From Sulfuricurvum sp. (lineage in GTDB: Bacteria > Campylobacterota > Campylobacteria > Campylobacterales > Sulfurimonadaceae), in assembly GCA_024635855.1 (NCBI GenBank), contig JAGXHZ010000061.1:1-11787 (forward strand): DNA of 11,787 nt, given 5' to 3'. Position 1 is the first letter of the stretch. The number at the start of each line of letters is the position of its first letter. A program made the position numbers and the translations under genes. The notes beneath the pieces are model-generated. The model was not told the DNA's origin, searched no databases, and worked only from the letters and a program-made list of their open reading frames with translations. Shown piece by piece: positions 5,883-11,787 of this stretch.

Positions 5883-6263
5883 ATGGAGGTATTACCAGAA
5901 CGGTTTGATCAATTTATCGAGTGGTTAAAGTTAGATGGATTAAAACCTCGGAAATCTGAGCGACTTTGGCGAAAAACCATATTTGCCAAATTACTCAATA
6001 ATGACAAAAAAACAATTGAAAATTGGGAGGATTTTATGATTTACCACAATACAAAACAAGTTGAAATTCCAATTTTGAAAGATTTTGACGAAAATTGTTT
6101 GGCTGGAATCGGAGTAAACACACAAGGCGTTCACAAAACGATTGCTTATGTCGTAAAGGGAGCAACAATGAGTCGCATATTTTTTAAGGATAAAAGCAAT
6201 GCCGATGTGGATAACTCTGTTATTTTTCAGATTTTGCAAGCGCACAACAAGGCTACTAGATGA
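5883..6263 (+). CDS. hypothetical protein, 126 aa
   Basis: No family is recognised. The ATG is preceded by a purine-rich SD (AGAGGAAG) about 7-10 nt upstream. The N-terminal part is strongly basic with aromatic residues (ERFDQFIEWLKLDGLKPRKS, then ERLWRKTIFAKLL). The second half looks like a mixed alpha/beta domain with a central VHKTIAYVVKGATMS stretch. It has no signal peptide or membrane segment. It sits behind a likely promoter and operator, ahead of the 168-aa basic protein, and is probably in the same transcript. The basic N-terminus suggests DNA or RNA contact, but this is only a guess. Confidence 0.65.
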   Translation: MEVLPERFDQFIEWLKLDGLKPRKSERLWRKTIFAKLLNNDKKTIENWEDFMIYHNTKQVEIPILKDFDENCLAGIGVNTQGVHKTIAYVVKGATMSRIFFKDKSNADVDNSVIFQILQAHNKATR

Positions 6264-6296
6264 TTTTATTATTAACGGGAAAGAGAAGATGTTTCT

Positions 6297-6803
6297 ATGG
6301 ATATAGACGAACTAAACCAACTAATTAACCAATCTGCTGCCATGAGCTTGAGTGATCGTCAAAAAGCAGTGCGTTGGTTTGCACATCAAAATGATTTGAT
6401 CGTTCAAGATGTGTTCAAGCTTAAGAAAAACCATTTCTATAGGCTGAAAAGCGAGGAACGCATCAGTGATCTTGTTTTGCTTGACCTGATTGCATTTTAT
6501 CTAGCCATTAAGGAAATGATCGCTCAATCGAAAACAACGAATCGTAAAAATAGATCTGGAAGCTTTGGCTTTTTACGTAAAATCGGAGAGACTCGCGCCA
6601 AACAATTACGAAAACCGCGCTTTAATCTAAAGCGTGAAAAGCTTTTGAATTTGCAAGGGATTATCAAAGATTTGCTTGAAGAGAAGAATTACTCGTTTCG
6701 TGAAGTGGCTAACTATCTGAAAACATATCATCGTTTTGAGATTTCGCATACTTCAGTTCGAGAATTTTATCAAACCATCAAAGAGGTCAAATGCTTACCA
6801 TAA
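6297..6803 (+). CDS. basic protein with C-terminal HTH-like motif, 168 aa
   Basis: The protein is rich in Lys and Arg, especially at about residues 76-116 (linker KTTNRKNRSGSFGFLRK, then ETRAKQLRKPRF). It consists of a helical N-terminal domain (about 1-75), that basic linker and a C-terminal helical domain (about 115-163) containing YSFREVANYLKTYHRFEISH followed by TSVREF. This last motif has the 'read the region, stay at the end' cadence seen in accessory proteins of plasmids and integrative elements that bind DNA, but I cannot name the family. The SD is weak (GAGAAG). The last 13 bp overlap the next gene. It may be a DNA-binding partition, mobilisation or replication accessory factor; this is inferred. 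Confidence 0.65.
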   Translation: MDIDELNQLINQSAAMSLSDRQKAVRWFAHQNDLIVQDVFKLKKNHFYRLKSEERISDLVLLDLIAFYLAIKEMIAQSKTTNRKNRSGSFGFLRKIGETRAKQLRKPRFNLKREKLLNLQGIIKDLLEEKNYSFREVANYLKTYHRFEISHTSVREFYQTIKEVKCLP

Positions 6804-7168
6804 TTGTGTTATTAATAGCATTTGCTGTGGCGACGGCTATGCTTGCAAAATTTTATTCGACTATGGATAGTGTTGAAGCGAAGCTAAAAGATCATTTGGA
6901 TGAATTTTCAAATGAATATAAGCCTGAATTGAAGAAAATGCATACCACTGTTTTTGAGCATTTCGACGCTACCTTTGGCTCATGCTTATACAGACATACA
7001 CAGTTTTTAAATAGTATCACAGAGGAAATGGAGTCACTGAAATCCGCCCTTGTGGAAATTCATCATATCGTAAATCAGAGAGGCGAGCTTGAGCAGGAGC
7101 TTCAAAAATGTAAAGCTATATTGGCTAGAATGGAGAGAAGAAATGAAAAAAATAGTACTAAAAAATGA
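6791..7168 (+). CDS. membrane-anchored coiled-coil protein, 125 aa
   Basis: One N-terminal hydrophobic helix (about residues 2-20) with few preceding charges acts as a signal anchor. It is followed by a long, highly charged helical domain, and residues about 75-118 show heptad-like spacing typical of a coiled coil. A single Cys lies in the soluble part at about 65 and another at 107. AAGAGG 4 nt before the ATG is the SD, and the gene overlaps the previous by 13 bp and the following by 26 bp. A structural or tethering role at the membrane is suggested, for example scaffolding a DNA-processing or envelope complex. No recognised family, and the topology (tail in or out) is not decided by flanking charges. 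Confidence 0.7.
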   Translation: MLTIIVLLIAFAVATAMLAKFYSTMDSVEAKLKDHLDEFSNEYKPELKKMHTTVFEHFDATFGSCLYRHTQFLNSITEEMESLKSALVEIHHIVNQRGELEQELQKCKAILARMERRNEKNSTKK

Positions 7169-7523
7169 CCTAGTGTGTGTCGTGAATGTTTTTGTTGACC
7201 ACGAAAATGGCAGAAACGTAAAAATAATACAATCAATATGTTGTGATGAATTTGACGTGATTCACAGTTGGGAGGATGTCGTCAGGACAAGAGATATTTT
7301 TAAGGCTTTTTATCGAGGAGATTTAGAGAAAAATCAAGTATATGAGATTGATGATTGCGCCTTTAAGCTGAATTTGGATGGAAGCAGACCGGTATTATCC
7401 CTGGAATGTGCGACCATTCAAAGAAAGTTTGATTTTACTAAAATCGAAGCTGATGCCAATAGCTCAATATTGACACATCTTATTAACAAATGCGAATTCG
7501 TTTATCCGTCATGGATGGTGTGA
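7143..7523 (+). CDS. hypothetical protein, 126 aa
   Basis: I chose the ATG at 7143, with GGAGAG 5 nt upstream, over an earlier in-frame start at 7089 that would overlap the previous gene by 80 bp. The product is predicted soluble and acidic, with beta-strand-like N-terminal segments (KIVLKNDLVCVVNVFVDHEN) and several cysteines (about residues 12, 33, 34, 77, 91, 118). It matches no family I know. It is the last gene of the alpA-led cluster, followed by 513 bp without a supported gene. The 26-bp overlap with the coiled-coil gene suggests coupled expression and perhaps a functional pair. Confidence 0.65.
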   Translation: MKKIVLKNDLVCVVNVFVDHENGRNVKIIQSICCDEFDVIHSWEDVVRTRDIFKAFYRGDLEKNQVYEIDDCAFKLNLDGSRPVLSLECATIQRKFDFTKIEADANSSILTHLINKCEFVYPSWMV

Positions 7524-8036
7524 AATGTATAAATTGACATCAACAGACAAGTTTTTATTGATTATGAGTGTCTTGTCTTGAAGGAGGGTGTAAAGTCTGC
7601 TGGAAACGTTTTGTAAATTATTTTGTAAACTGGCTCTCTCTAAAAATTGTAAAACTTAATCGATAAAACTCCTATTTTTGTGGCTTTATTTACATTAAAC
7701 TTCTTATGAAGGAAACGGGATGGTTTGATGCAGCACACCCTATGCGACAACAGTGCGACTGGTTGAGCTTTACAAATTTATAGCTACAATTTTTGTCTAT
7801 TTGTATTTTACATTAGACATGGGAGCAGCTTCCTCTTCATACATGCAAGCGTCGATTTGCTTCAGTTATTTTGATCTGAACATTTTCGGACTATCCAAAA
7901 TCAAAGCAAGTTACCGGACTTTAACACCGTGATATCACAAAACCAGTTTCAGCTTTTATGGGCTAAAAAAAGTAGATTGACTCAACACACTTACCCATAC
8001 AATGGGAATAAACGATTTCAAAACAACGAGTAAAAA
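7524..8036. other. 513-bp gene-free segment with short repeats ahead of the second recombinase
   Basis: No supported gene of useful length is seen on either strand. It holds an 18-codon aborted frame (7525-7581) and TTGTAAA at 7611, 7623 and 7647 plus the inverted copy TTTACAA at 7769. A 12-bp direct repeat with one mismatch (TTTACATTA-A/G-AC at 7689 and 7807, 118 bp apart) and a degenerate inverted pair GGTGTAAAGTC (7587-7597) / GACTTTAACACC (7917-7928) are also present. There is a 10-bp palindrome GTGATATCAC (7929-7938) and a promoter with overlapping hairpin near 7977-8006. Candidate roles are recombinase-binding region/attachment site, origin, untranslated RNA, or remnant of a small inserted element. 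Confidence 0.6.
7977..8003 (+). promoter_or_regulatory. probable promoter of the second recombinase, overlapped by a small inverted repeat
   Basis: TTGACT (7977-7982) and TACAAT (7998-8003) each match the sigma-70 consensus at five of six positions, but the spacer is only 15 bp. CCCAT (7994-7998) and ATGGG (8002-8006) form an inverted repeat centred on the -10, a likely operator or recombinase contact. The expected transcript starts near 8010, about 27 nt before the ATG. Confidence 0.5.
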
Positions 8037-8954
8037 ATGAGAGGAAGTATTTACTACCAAACCGCCGAATTGACGAAAGTGATTTTTGTTGAAGGAGCAA
8101 AAAAAGAGGAACGAATTGATCCGACTCATCCACATTTTCAATGTGTCGCCAGCTTTAAAACCATGGAAACATATAGAGGAGTTTGGAATAATTTTGGTCA
8201 CTATCTAAAAGAGCATTGGCGAATCAAAGATTTCGAACAAATTGATAGTGAACATATTCAAGCTTACATGGCATATAAAATAGAATATTATCCAACCAAG
8301 CAATATTTAGAAAAAATCTCCGCCGCTCTTGGAAAACTAGAAATGGCTCTCACAAACTACACTACATATAAGTACGGTGAACCACGTGAGTATGATTTCA
8401 ATATTCGACAGCAAACACTTGATAATGCCCGTGCATTAAAGCAAGTGGCCAATGGTTATTATAATCGTGTTTACAAGGATCCTCAAGCTCTCATTGAATT
8501 ATTATCAAATCCAAACCATCAGATAGGGGCTATGATACAGCTTCATGGCGGTGCACGAGCAGAGGGGATTACTCTTATAAAACCTCACCAACTTCATGGG
8601 TATAAAACCGATGAAATTACAAATGAGCAGGTTGGTATTATTGAAACTACTGAAAAAGGAGGAAAGGTAGGGGACGTGCTTATACCGTCTTCTCTTTACA
8701 GGCAAGTCGAAGAGATCATTGCTAAAAACGGTAAATTCACAATTAATTACAAAGCATACGCAGAGGATGTCCACGCTGCATGTGAACGACTTAAAATCCC
8801 AAGCGAAGGCTCCCATGGATTGAGATGGACGTTTGCTCAGAACCGTGTTCGGGAATATCAAAAATTTGGATATTCCTACGAAGAAGCTCTGCAAGGCGTA
8901 TCGTTGGAAATGAAACATTTTAGAGCAAGTATCACGGAGCATTATTTGGGGTGA
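8037..8954 (+). CDS. tyrosine recombinase/phage-integrase family protein, 305 aa
   Basis: This is a DNA strand-exchange enzyme distinct from the P4-type integrase. The core-binding SAM-like domain spans about residues 38-110 (SFKTMETYRGVWNNFGHYLK) and the catalytic domain about 145-305. The active-site set is present: R174 (HGGARAEGI), K207 or K210 in a beta hairpin (EKGGKVGDV), H260 and R263 (SHGLRW), H294 (MKHFRASI) and the nucleophile Y303 (EHYLG). The protein stops two residues after the tyrosine, unlike XerC/D and most integrases, which carry a C-terminal helix that swaps between protomers. There is no arm-binding domain, so it may act on a simple core site. The SD is poor (ACGAG). The gene stands alone behind a 513-bp non-coding segment, and a near-perfect palindrome spans its stop codon. 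It may move its own element, resolve dimers or invert a segment. Confidence 0.85.
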   Translation: MRGSIYYQTAELTKVIFVEGAKKEERIDPTHPHFQCVASFKTMETYRGVWNNFGHYLKEHWRIKDFEQIDSEHIQAYMAYKIEYYPTKQYLEKISAALGKLEMALTNYTTYKYGEPREYDFNIRQQTLDNARALKQVANGYYNRVYKDPQALIELLSNPNHQIGAMIQLHGGARAEGITLIKPHQLHGYKTDEITNEQVGIIETTEKGGKVGDVLIPSSLYRQVEEIIAKNGKFTINYKAYAEDVHAACERLKIPSEGSHGLRWTFAQNRVREYQKFGYSYEEALQGVSLEMKHFRASITEHYLG

Positions 8955-8959
8955 CCCCA
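8947..8959. repeat. 13-bp palindrome across the recombinase stop codon
   Basis: TGGGGTGACCCCA is a perfect inverted repeat about a single central G and includes the TGA stop. As RNA it would give a 5-bp GC-rich stem with the stop codon in the loop. No U tract follows, so it is not an obvious terminator. It could be a protein-binding site or a 3' stabilising stem. Confidence 0.5.
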
Positions 8960-9045
8960 CTATGTTTGCATCGCCTTTCCCATATCCAAGAGTAATCGTG
9001 CAAATCCTCAATCTTGATTGATACTTTGAGTAGGATGGAGAAGAT

Positions 9046-9105
9046 ATGAAGCCTTCAGAGCTTTTTTTAGCCTCACTCGTGTACAATAAGAACCGTATAA
9101 TTTAA
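9046..9105 (+). CDS. possible 19-residue peptide upstream of the AlbA-domain gene
   Basis: GGAG lies 7 nt before an ATG that reads MKPSELFLASLVYNKNRII and then TAA. The good SD and ordinary codons make translation possible. It may be a small leader for the downstream gene, a genuine micro-ORF or the remaining head of a lost gene. The candidate -10 TATAAT for the next gene lies within its last codons, so it would not be on that transcript. Confidence 0.25.
   Translation: MKPSELFLASLVYNKNRII
9096..9101 (+). promoter_or_regulatory. -10 element upstream of the AlbA-domain gene
   Basis: TATAAT is an exact sigma-70 -10 hexamer with a T-rich tract at about 9061-9069 upstream and no good -35. It would give a leader of about 60 nt to the GTG at 9171. 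It is the best candidate in the 216-bp gap after the recombinase gene. Confidence 0.4.
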
Positions 9106-9170
9106 TAAATGATGCTGATTAATCGTGAAATAGGATGCTATATCATCGTTACTAACACAAGGAGAGCGGC

Positions 9171-10823
9171 GTGAAACTTTTAGAATTTGAAAATAGCCAA
9201 ACAGAATACAAAAGCTTGAAAAAAGTGATTGGGAAATCTACTGACATCAAAGATCTAGCTAAAACTTGTGTCTGTCTCGCCAATGCCCAAGGGGGATATC
9301 TCATTATAGGGATTGAAGATAAAGATAAACTCCCACCTTCCGATCAAAAGATAAATGAAAATGATGTTAATGATTTGATTAAAAAACTTCGAGCTCACAC
9401 TGACAGCGTAGGTCTCGCTAATCCGATAATTTATACACATGAAAATGGTGGAGAATATTTTTCAATTCGCATCTTGCCATCGACAAAAACAATTGCTATG
9501 ACAACAGATGGCAAAGTTTATACCCGCGTAGGTGATGAATGTGTCTCAGTTGGCGGTGTTGATTTAACACGGCTAGCAGCTGAAAAAGGTGCCTTTCAAT
9601 GGGAACTGGTAACACTAAAAGCTGATATTACTCAGATCGATCCTGTGCGGATTGGCATATTTCTTCAGGATATTAGATCATCTGATGCTGTTTCAAACTT
9701 TATCAAAGAGCTTGGTGATATTGAAATCTTAGAATATTACAAACTGGTCGATGAAGGATTCATGACCAATCTTGGGATTTTGTGGCTCGGCGACTTCAAG
9801 CAACGGTCCCGTCTTAGCTATCCCCTTACAGTTCAATACATCGTTTACAATGAAAATGAAGAGAAAATTCGTAAAGAAGAATGGACGCTTAACCAGCTCA
9901 ATCCAAAAGAGCTTTTAATAGAAATTGAAAAAAAAGCGACAGAGCTGACTTATAGCTATGAACTGCCAGATGGAATGTTCCGTAAAAAAGTTCGCCATTA
10001 TCCGGTAGAAGTTATCCGTGAGTTACTCGTCAATGCTTTTGTACACAAATCATTTACGATTTCGGGAGATATTTTTATCAATGTTTTTCCAAATAGACTT
10101 ATCATCAAAAATCCGGGTGGTTTGCCACTCGGGATTACGAAAGAGAATATTCTTCATCAAGTACAGCGACGTAATCCGCATTTGATCGATACTTTTAAAG
10201 CATTGAAACTCATGGAAAGCGAAGGATCAGGATACGATTTGATTTTTGAAAAACTTAGTAAAGATGGGAAGCAATATCCTGAAATTGAAAGTGATATTAA
10301 TGCTACCAGCGTAACTGTATATTCAAATATTATTGATCCTGAGATTTTGGAAATCATTGATTATATCACTCAGCATTACCAGTTATCGCAAAAAGAGATG
10401 ATTGCATTAGGTGCGATTACAAGACATAAAAAAGTATCTGGACACGATTTATCGAAGATATTACAGCTCACTAATGATGAACGCTTACGTGATTGGATAG
10501 GTAAATTAATTGATCGAAAAATTATTGTTAGTGAGGGAAAAACAAAAGGGGTAATGTATCAAGTCAATCCAAAACTACTTGGATCGATAGAACATAATCT
10601 CAAACCATCACTCAAGACGATGGAAGATTATAAAGTCAAAGCATTAATTCTTGAAGATTTAAAAGTTCATCCAAAGAGTAAGGCTTCGGATGTTCATGGA
10701 CGGTTGGATGATTTGGATGTTACTTATGTTCGTAAGATTATATATAAACTGAGAGATGAAGGACTGATTGAAGGTGAAGGTGCAAGAAAAAATTGCACAT
10801 ATTCTTTGGCAAATAAAAAATAA
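9171..10823 (+). CDS. AlbA_2 (Schlafen-like)/RecG-like ATP-binding protein with C-terminal winged helices, 550 aa
   Basis: A GTG start is used, with AAGGAG 6 nt upstream. The AlbA_2 (formerly AAA_4) nucleic-acid-binding domain spans about residues 5-135, shown by SQTEYKSL, LANAQGGYLIIGIED and KVYTRVGDE. A HATPase_c_4 (GHKL-type, 'RecG-like') module follows at about 278-385. It has E284 and N288 in RELLVNAFVHKSF, the NPGGLP box at 314-319 and the GSGYDLI loop at 352-358, all expected for ATP binding. Two winged-helix stretches at about 405-468 and 488-548 complete it. Members are predicted ATP-dependent DNA/RNA-binding regulators or defence-associated proteins and are often annotated as 'ATP-binding protein' or mis-called RecG; no helicase motifs are present here. 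The gene stands alone with its own promoter and is convergent with an FtsK-type ATPase. Domain identity is firm, biological role is not. Confidence 0.88.
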   Translation: MKLLEFENSQTEYKSLKKVIGKSTDIKDLAKTCVCLANAQGGYLIIGIEDKDKLPPSDQKINENDVNDLIKKLRAHTDSVGLANPIIYTHENGGEYFSIRILPSTKTIAMTTDGKVYTRVGDECVSVGGVDLTRLAAEKGAFQWELVTLKADITQIDPVRIGIFLQDIRSSDAVSNFIKELGDIEILEYYKLVDEGFMTNLGILWLGDFKQRSRLSYPLTVQYIVYNENEEKIRKEEWTLNQLNPKELLIEIEKKATELTYSYELPDGMFRKKVRHYPVEVIRELLVNAFVHKSFTISGDIFINVFPNRLIIKNPGGLPLGITKENILHQVQRRNPHLIDTFKALKLMESEGSGYDLIFEKLSKDGKQYPEIESDINATSVTVYSNIIDPEILEIIDYITQHYQLSQKEMIALGAITRHKKVSGHDLSKILQLTNDERLRDWIGKLIDRKIIVSEGKTKGVMYQVNPKLLGSIEHNLKPSLKTMEDYKVKALILEDLKVHPKSKASDVHGRLDDLDVTYVRKIIYKLRDEGLIEGEGARKNCTYSLANKK

Positions 10824-10854
10824 AAAGTAATTTTTATAGAAAATAAAATTATAA

Positions 10855-10880
10855 AAACCCCTATTTTTAGGGTTTATTTA
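10855..10880. terminator. bidirectional intrinsic terminator between convergent genes
   Basis: AAACCC (10855-10860) pairs with GGGTTT (10870-10875). An alternative register gives CCCTA-TTTT-TAGGG. The plus strand continues TTTATTTATTTATTT and the minus strand reads into GTTTTTAT, so both directions have a U-rich run. It sits 31 bp after the AlbA-domain stop and about 165 bp past the FtsK-type stop. Confidence 0.7.
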
Positions 10881-11039
10881 TTTATTTACAGTGCACGTGA
10901 TAGAAGATAAAACTTACAATATTTCTCAAAATGATTCAGGGGTATTTAATTTCACAATATTAGTCGGCCCTGAAAATTTTATGCATGCAAGGCATTCTAA
11001 AAACTTTTCCGCGATTGTAAAAATCGGAGATTTATGGCT

Positions 11040-11787
11040 TTATCGCATAGAAGCTAATATTGAATCAATATATTCATCAGACATGAATGCAGATTGAATA
11101 TATTGCTTTTCACCAGCAAACTTAACGATCATATGCCCATACCCCAATAGCTTTTCAGCGCCAGATTCATCTAGAATGATATTGGAATTTTTCTCTGTAT
11201 CAACACGCAATGCAAATTTTGCTCCTAAATTTCCACGTAAAATCATCGGTAAAACAGTGTTGTCTGGTCTTTGTGTACTGATTACTAAATGTATACCTGC
11301 TGCTCTTGCCTTACCAGCTAATCGCTGCATTCCTTCACTAGCACTCTTTTTAAACTCATCATCTAGCATCCAGTCTGCAAACTCGTCGAAAATCAATACG
11401 ATTCTTGGAAGCTTTACATCTACTTTGTCATTATATTTTTTTAGCTCATTAACAGCAGCTTCTTCAAATAAACTGTATCGGCGTTCCATCTCTGCTACAA
11501 TACCATTAAGCTTTTCTATAGCCAGGTCTTTCTTTGTAATAATGCCATCGTCGTCAAGGTACGGTATTCCTTTATATCGAGTGAACTCAACTTGTTTCGG
11601 ATCAACCAAAATCAATTGGAGTTCATCAACAGTATTTGTTCTCATTAAATCAACAATAAAAATATTCAATAGCACACTCTTGCCACTTTTCGTCATGCCA
11701 GCAATAAGTGAGTGAGGATCTTCGCTATCAAGGTTATAGTATATTACATCATTGTTTTCTTCATTACGACCTAATAAAATCTTAGTA
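11040..11787 (-). CDS. FtsK/SpoIIIE-type DNA-translocating ATPase (5' part beyond the window)
   Basis: The frame is open from the right window edge to a TAA at 11040-11042, giving 248 residues that form the end of a larger protein. Visible motifs are a Walker A loop AGMTKSGKS (residues about 29-37), VDPKQVEF after the first strand, Walker B LIFDEFAD (about 131-138, D134/E135), STQRPD (about 170-175) and the FtsK-like ILDESGAEKLLGYGHM. These define the RecA-like motor that pumps double-stranded DNA. The Walker A loop carries TKSGKS where FtsK proteins usually have TGSGKS. The chain ends right after the motor, with no gamma DNA-reading domain, so it is unlikely to be the housekeeping divisome FtsK. 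An element-borne coupling or transfer protein, or a motor of a defence system, is more likely. An internal Met at 11696 falls inside Walker A and is not a real start. Confidence 0.88.
   Translation of the reverse strand, partial: TKILLGRNEENNDVIYYNLDSEDPHSLIAGMTKSGKSVLLNIFIVDLMRTNTVDELQLILVDPKQVEFTRYKGIPYLDDDGIITKKDLAIEKLNGIVAEMERRYSLFEEAAVNELKKYNDKVDVKLPRIVLIFDEFADWMLDDEFKKSASEGMQRLAGKARAAGIHLVISTQRPDNTVLPMILRGNLGAKFALRVDTEKNSNIILDESGAEKLLGYGHMIVKFAGEKQYIQSAFMSDEYIDSILASMR

Noticed and set aside
9046..9070. Intrinsic terminator (AAGC...GCTTTTTTT) after the recombinase gene
   Set aside because: The stem is only 4 bp with a 7-base loop, too weak to call.
8505..9086. 193-codon minus-strand frame
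   Set aside because: It is antisense to the catalytic domain of the second recombinase, with no domain of its own and an implausible Cys/Phe/Ser-rich composition.
10891..11097. 68-codon GTG-initiated frame on the plus strand
   Set aside because: It has no SD, starts just after the terminator hairpin and overlaps the conserved end of the FtsK-type gene on the other strand.
11176..11715. 179-codon plus-strand frame at the right edge
   Set aside because: It lies antisense across the FtsK motor motifs and is low-complexity serine-rich, a shadow frame.
1..11787. tRNA gene or visible att direct repeat for the P4-type integrase
   Set aside because: No tRNA-like cloverleaf was recognised, and the left attachment region lies outside the contig.

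Overview
The window looks like one edge of an assembled contig from an AT-rich bacterium carrying an integrated mobile or accessory region. No ribosomal, tRNA or housekeeping gene is present to fix the taxonomy. The AT-rich spacers with long T tracts and lysine/isoleucine-rich proteins would suit a Campylobacterota member (Sulfuricurvum/Sulfurimonas-like), but that is an inference. The first 28 bases are Nextera sequencing adapter, so the true sequence begins at base 29, inside the first gene.

Left part (29-5000). A P4-type tyrosine integrase, lacking only its first few residues, converges on and overlaps an HTH regulator gene read leftward. A spacer with an extended -10 promoter and a perfect 18-bp palindrome separates that regulator from a rightward run of small genes: a 134-aa soluble protein, a three-helix membrane protein, a 33-aa peptide gene overlapped on both sides, and a two-helix membrane protein. 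A leftward XRE-type repressor follows. It is divergent from a large exported, cysteine-rich protein of unknown function, and two similar operator-like sites lie between the two genes. This resembles a phage-type repressor switch controlling a secreted product.

Middle part (5001-8954). After an unusual three-segment stem-loop region and a diverged tandem duplication of about 114 bp that carries a promoter, SD and start codon, a rightward cluster begins. It holds an AlpA-family regulator/excisionase, a winged-helix protein, a 126-aa unknown, a 168-aa basic protein, a membrane/coiled-coil protein and a 126-aa unknown. Most are tightly packed or overlapping. A 513-bp gene-free segment with repeated TTGTAAA words then leads to a second, different tyrosine recombinase with a complete set of catalytic residues.

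Right part (8955-11787). An AlbA_2/Schlafen-like protein with a RecG-like GHKL ATPase module and C-terminal winged helices converges on an FtsK/SpoIIIE-type DNA-pumping ATPase that runs off the right edge. A probable bidirectional terminator lies between them.

Together the two site-specific recombinases, the AlpA factor, the phage-type repressor and the FtsK-type motor indicate an integrative element, or two elements side by side. No relaxase, capsid, portal, Zot, reverse transcriptase or CRISPR locus is visible, so the element type stays open. The parts most likely to be undescribed are the repressor-controlled secreted protein with its small membrane-protein neighbours, the alpA-led cluster of unknowns ending in a long non-coding segment and a recombinase, and the convergent AlbA/FtsK pair.
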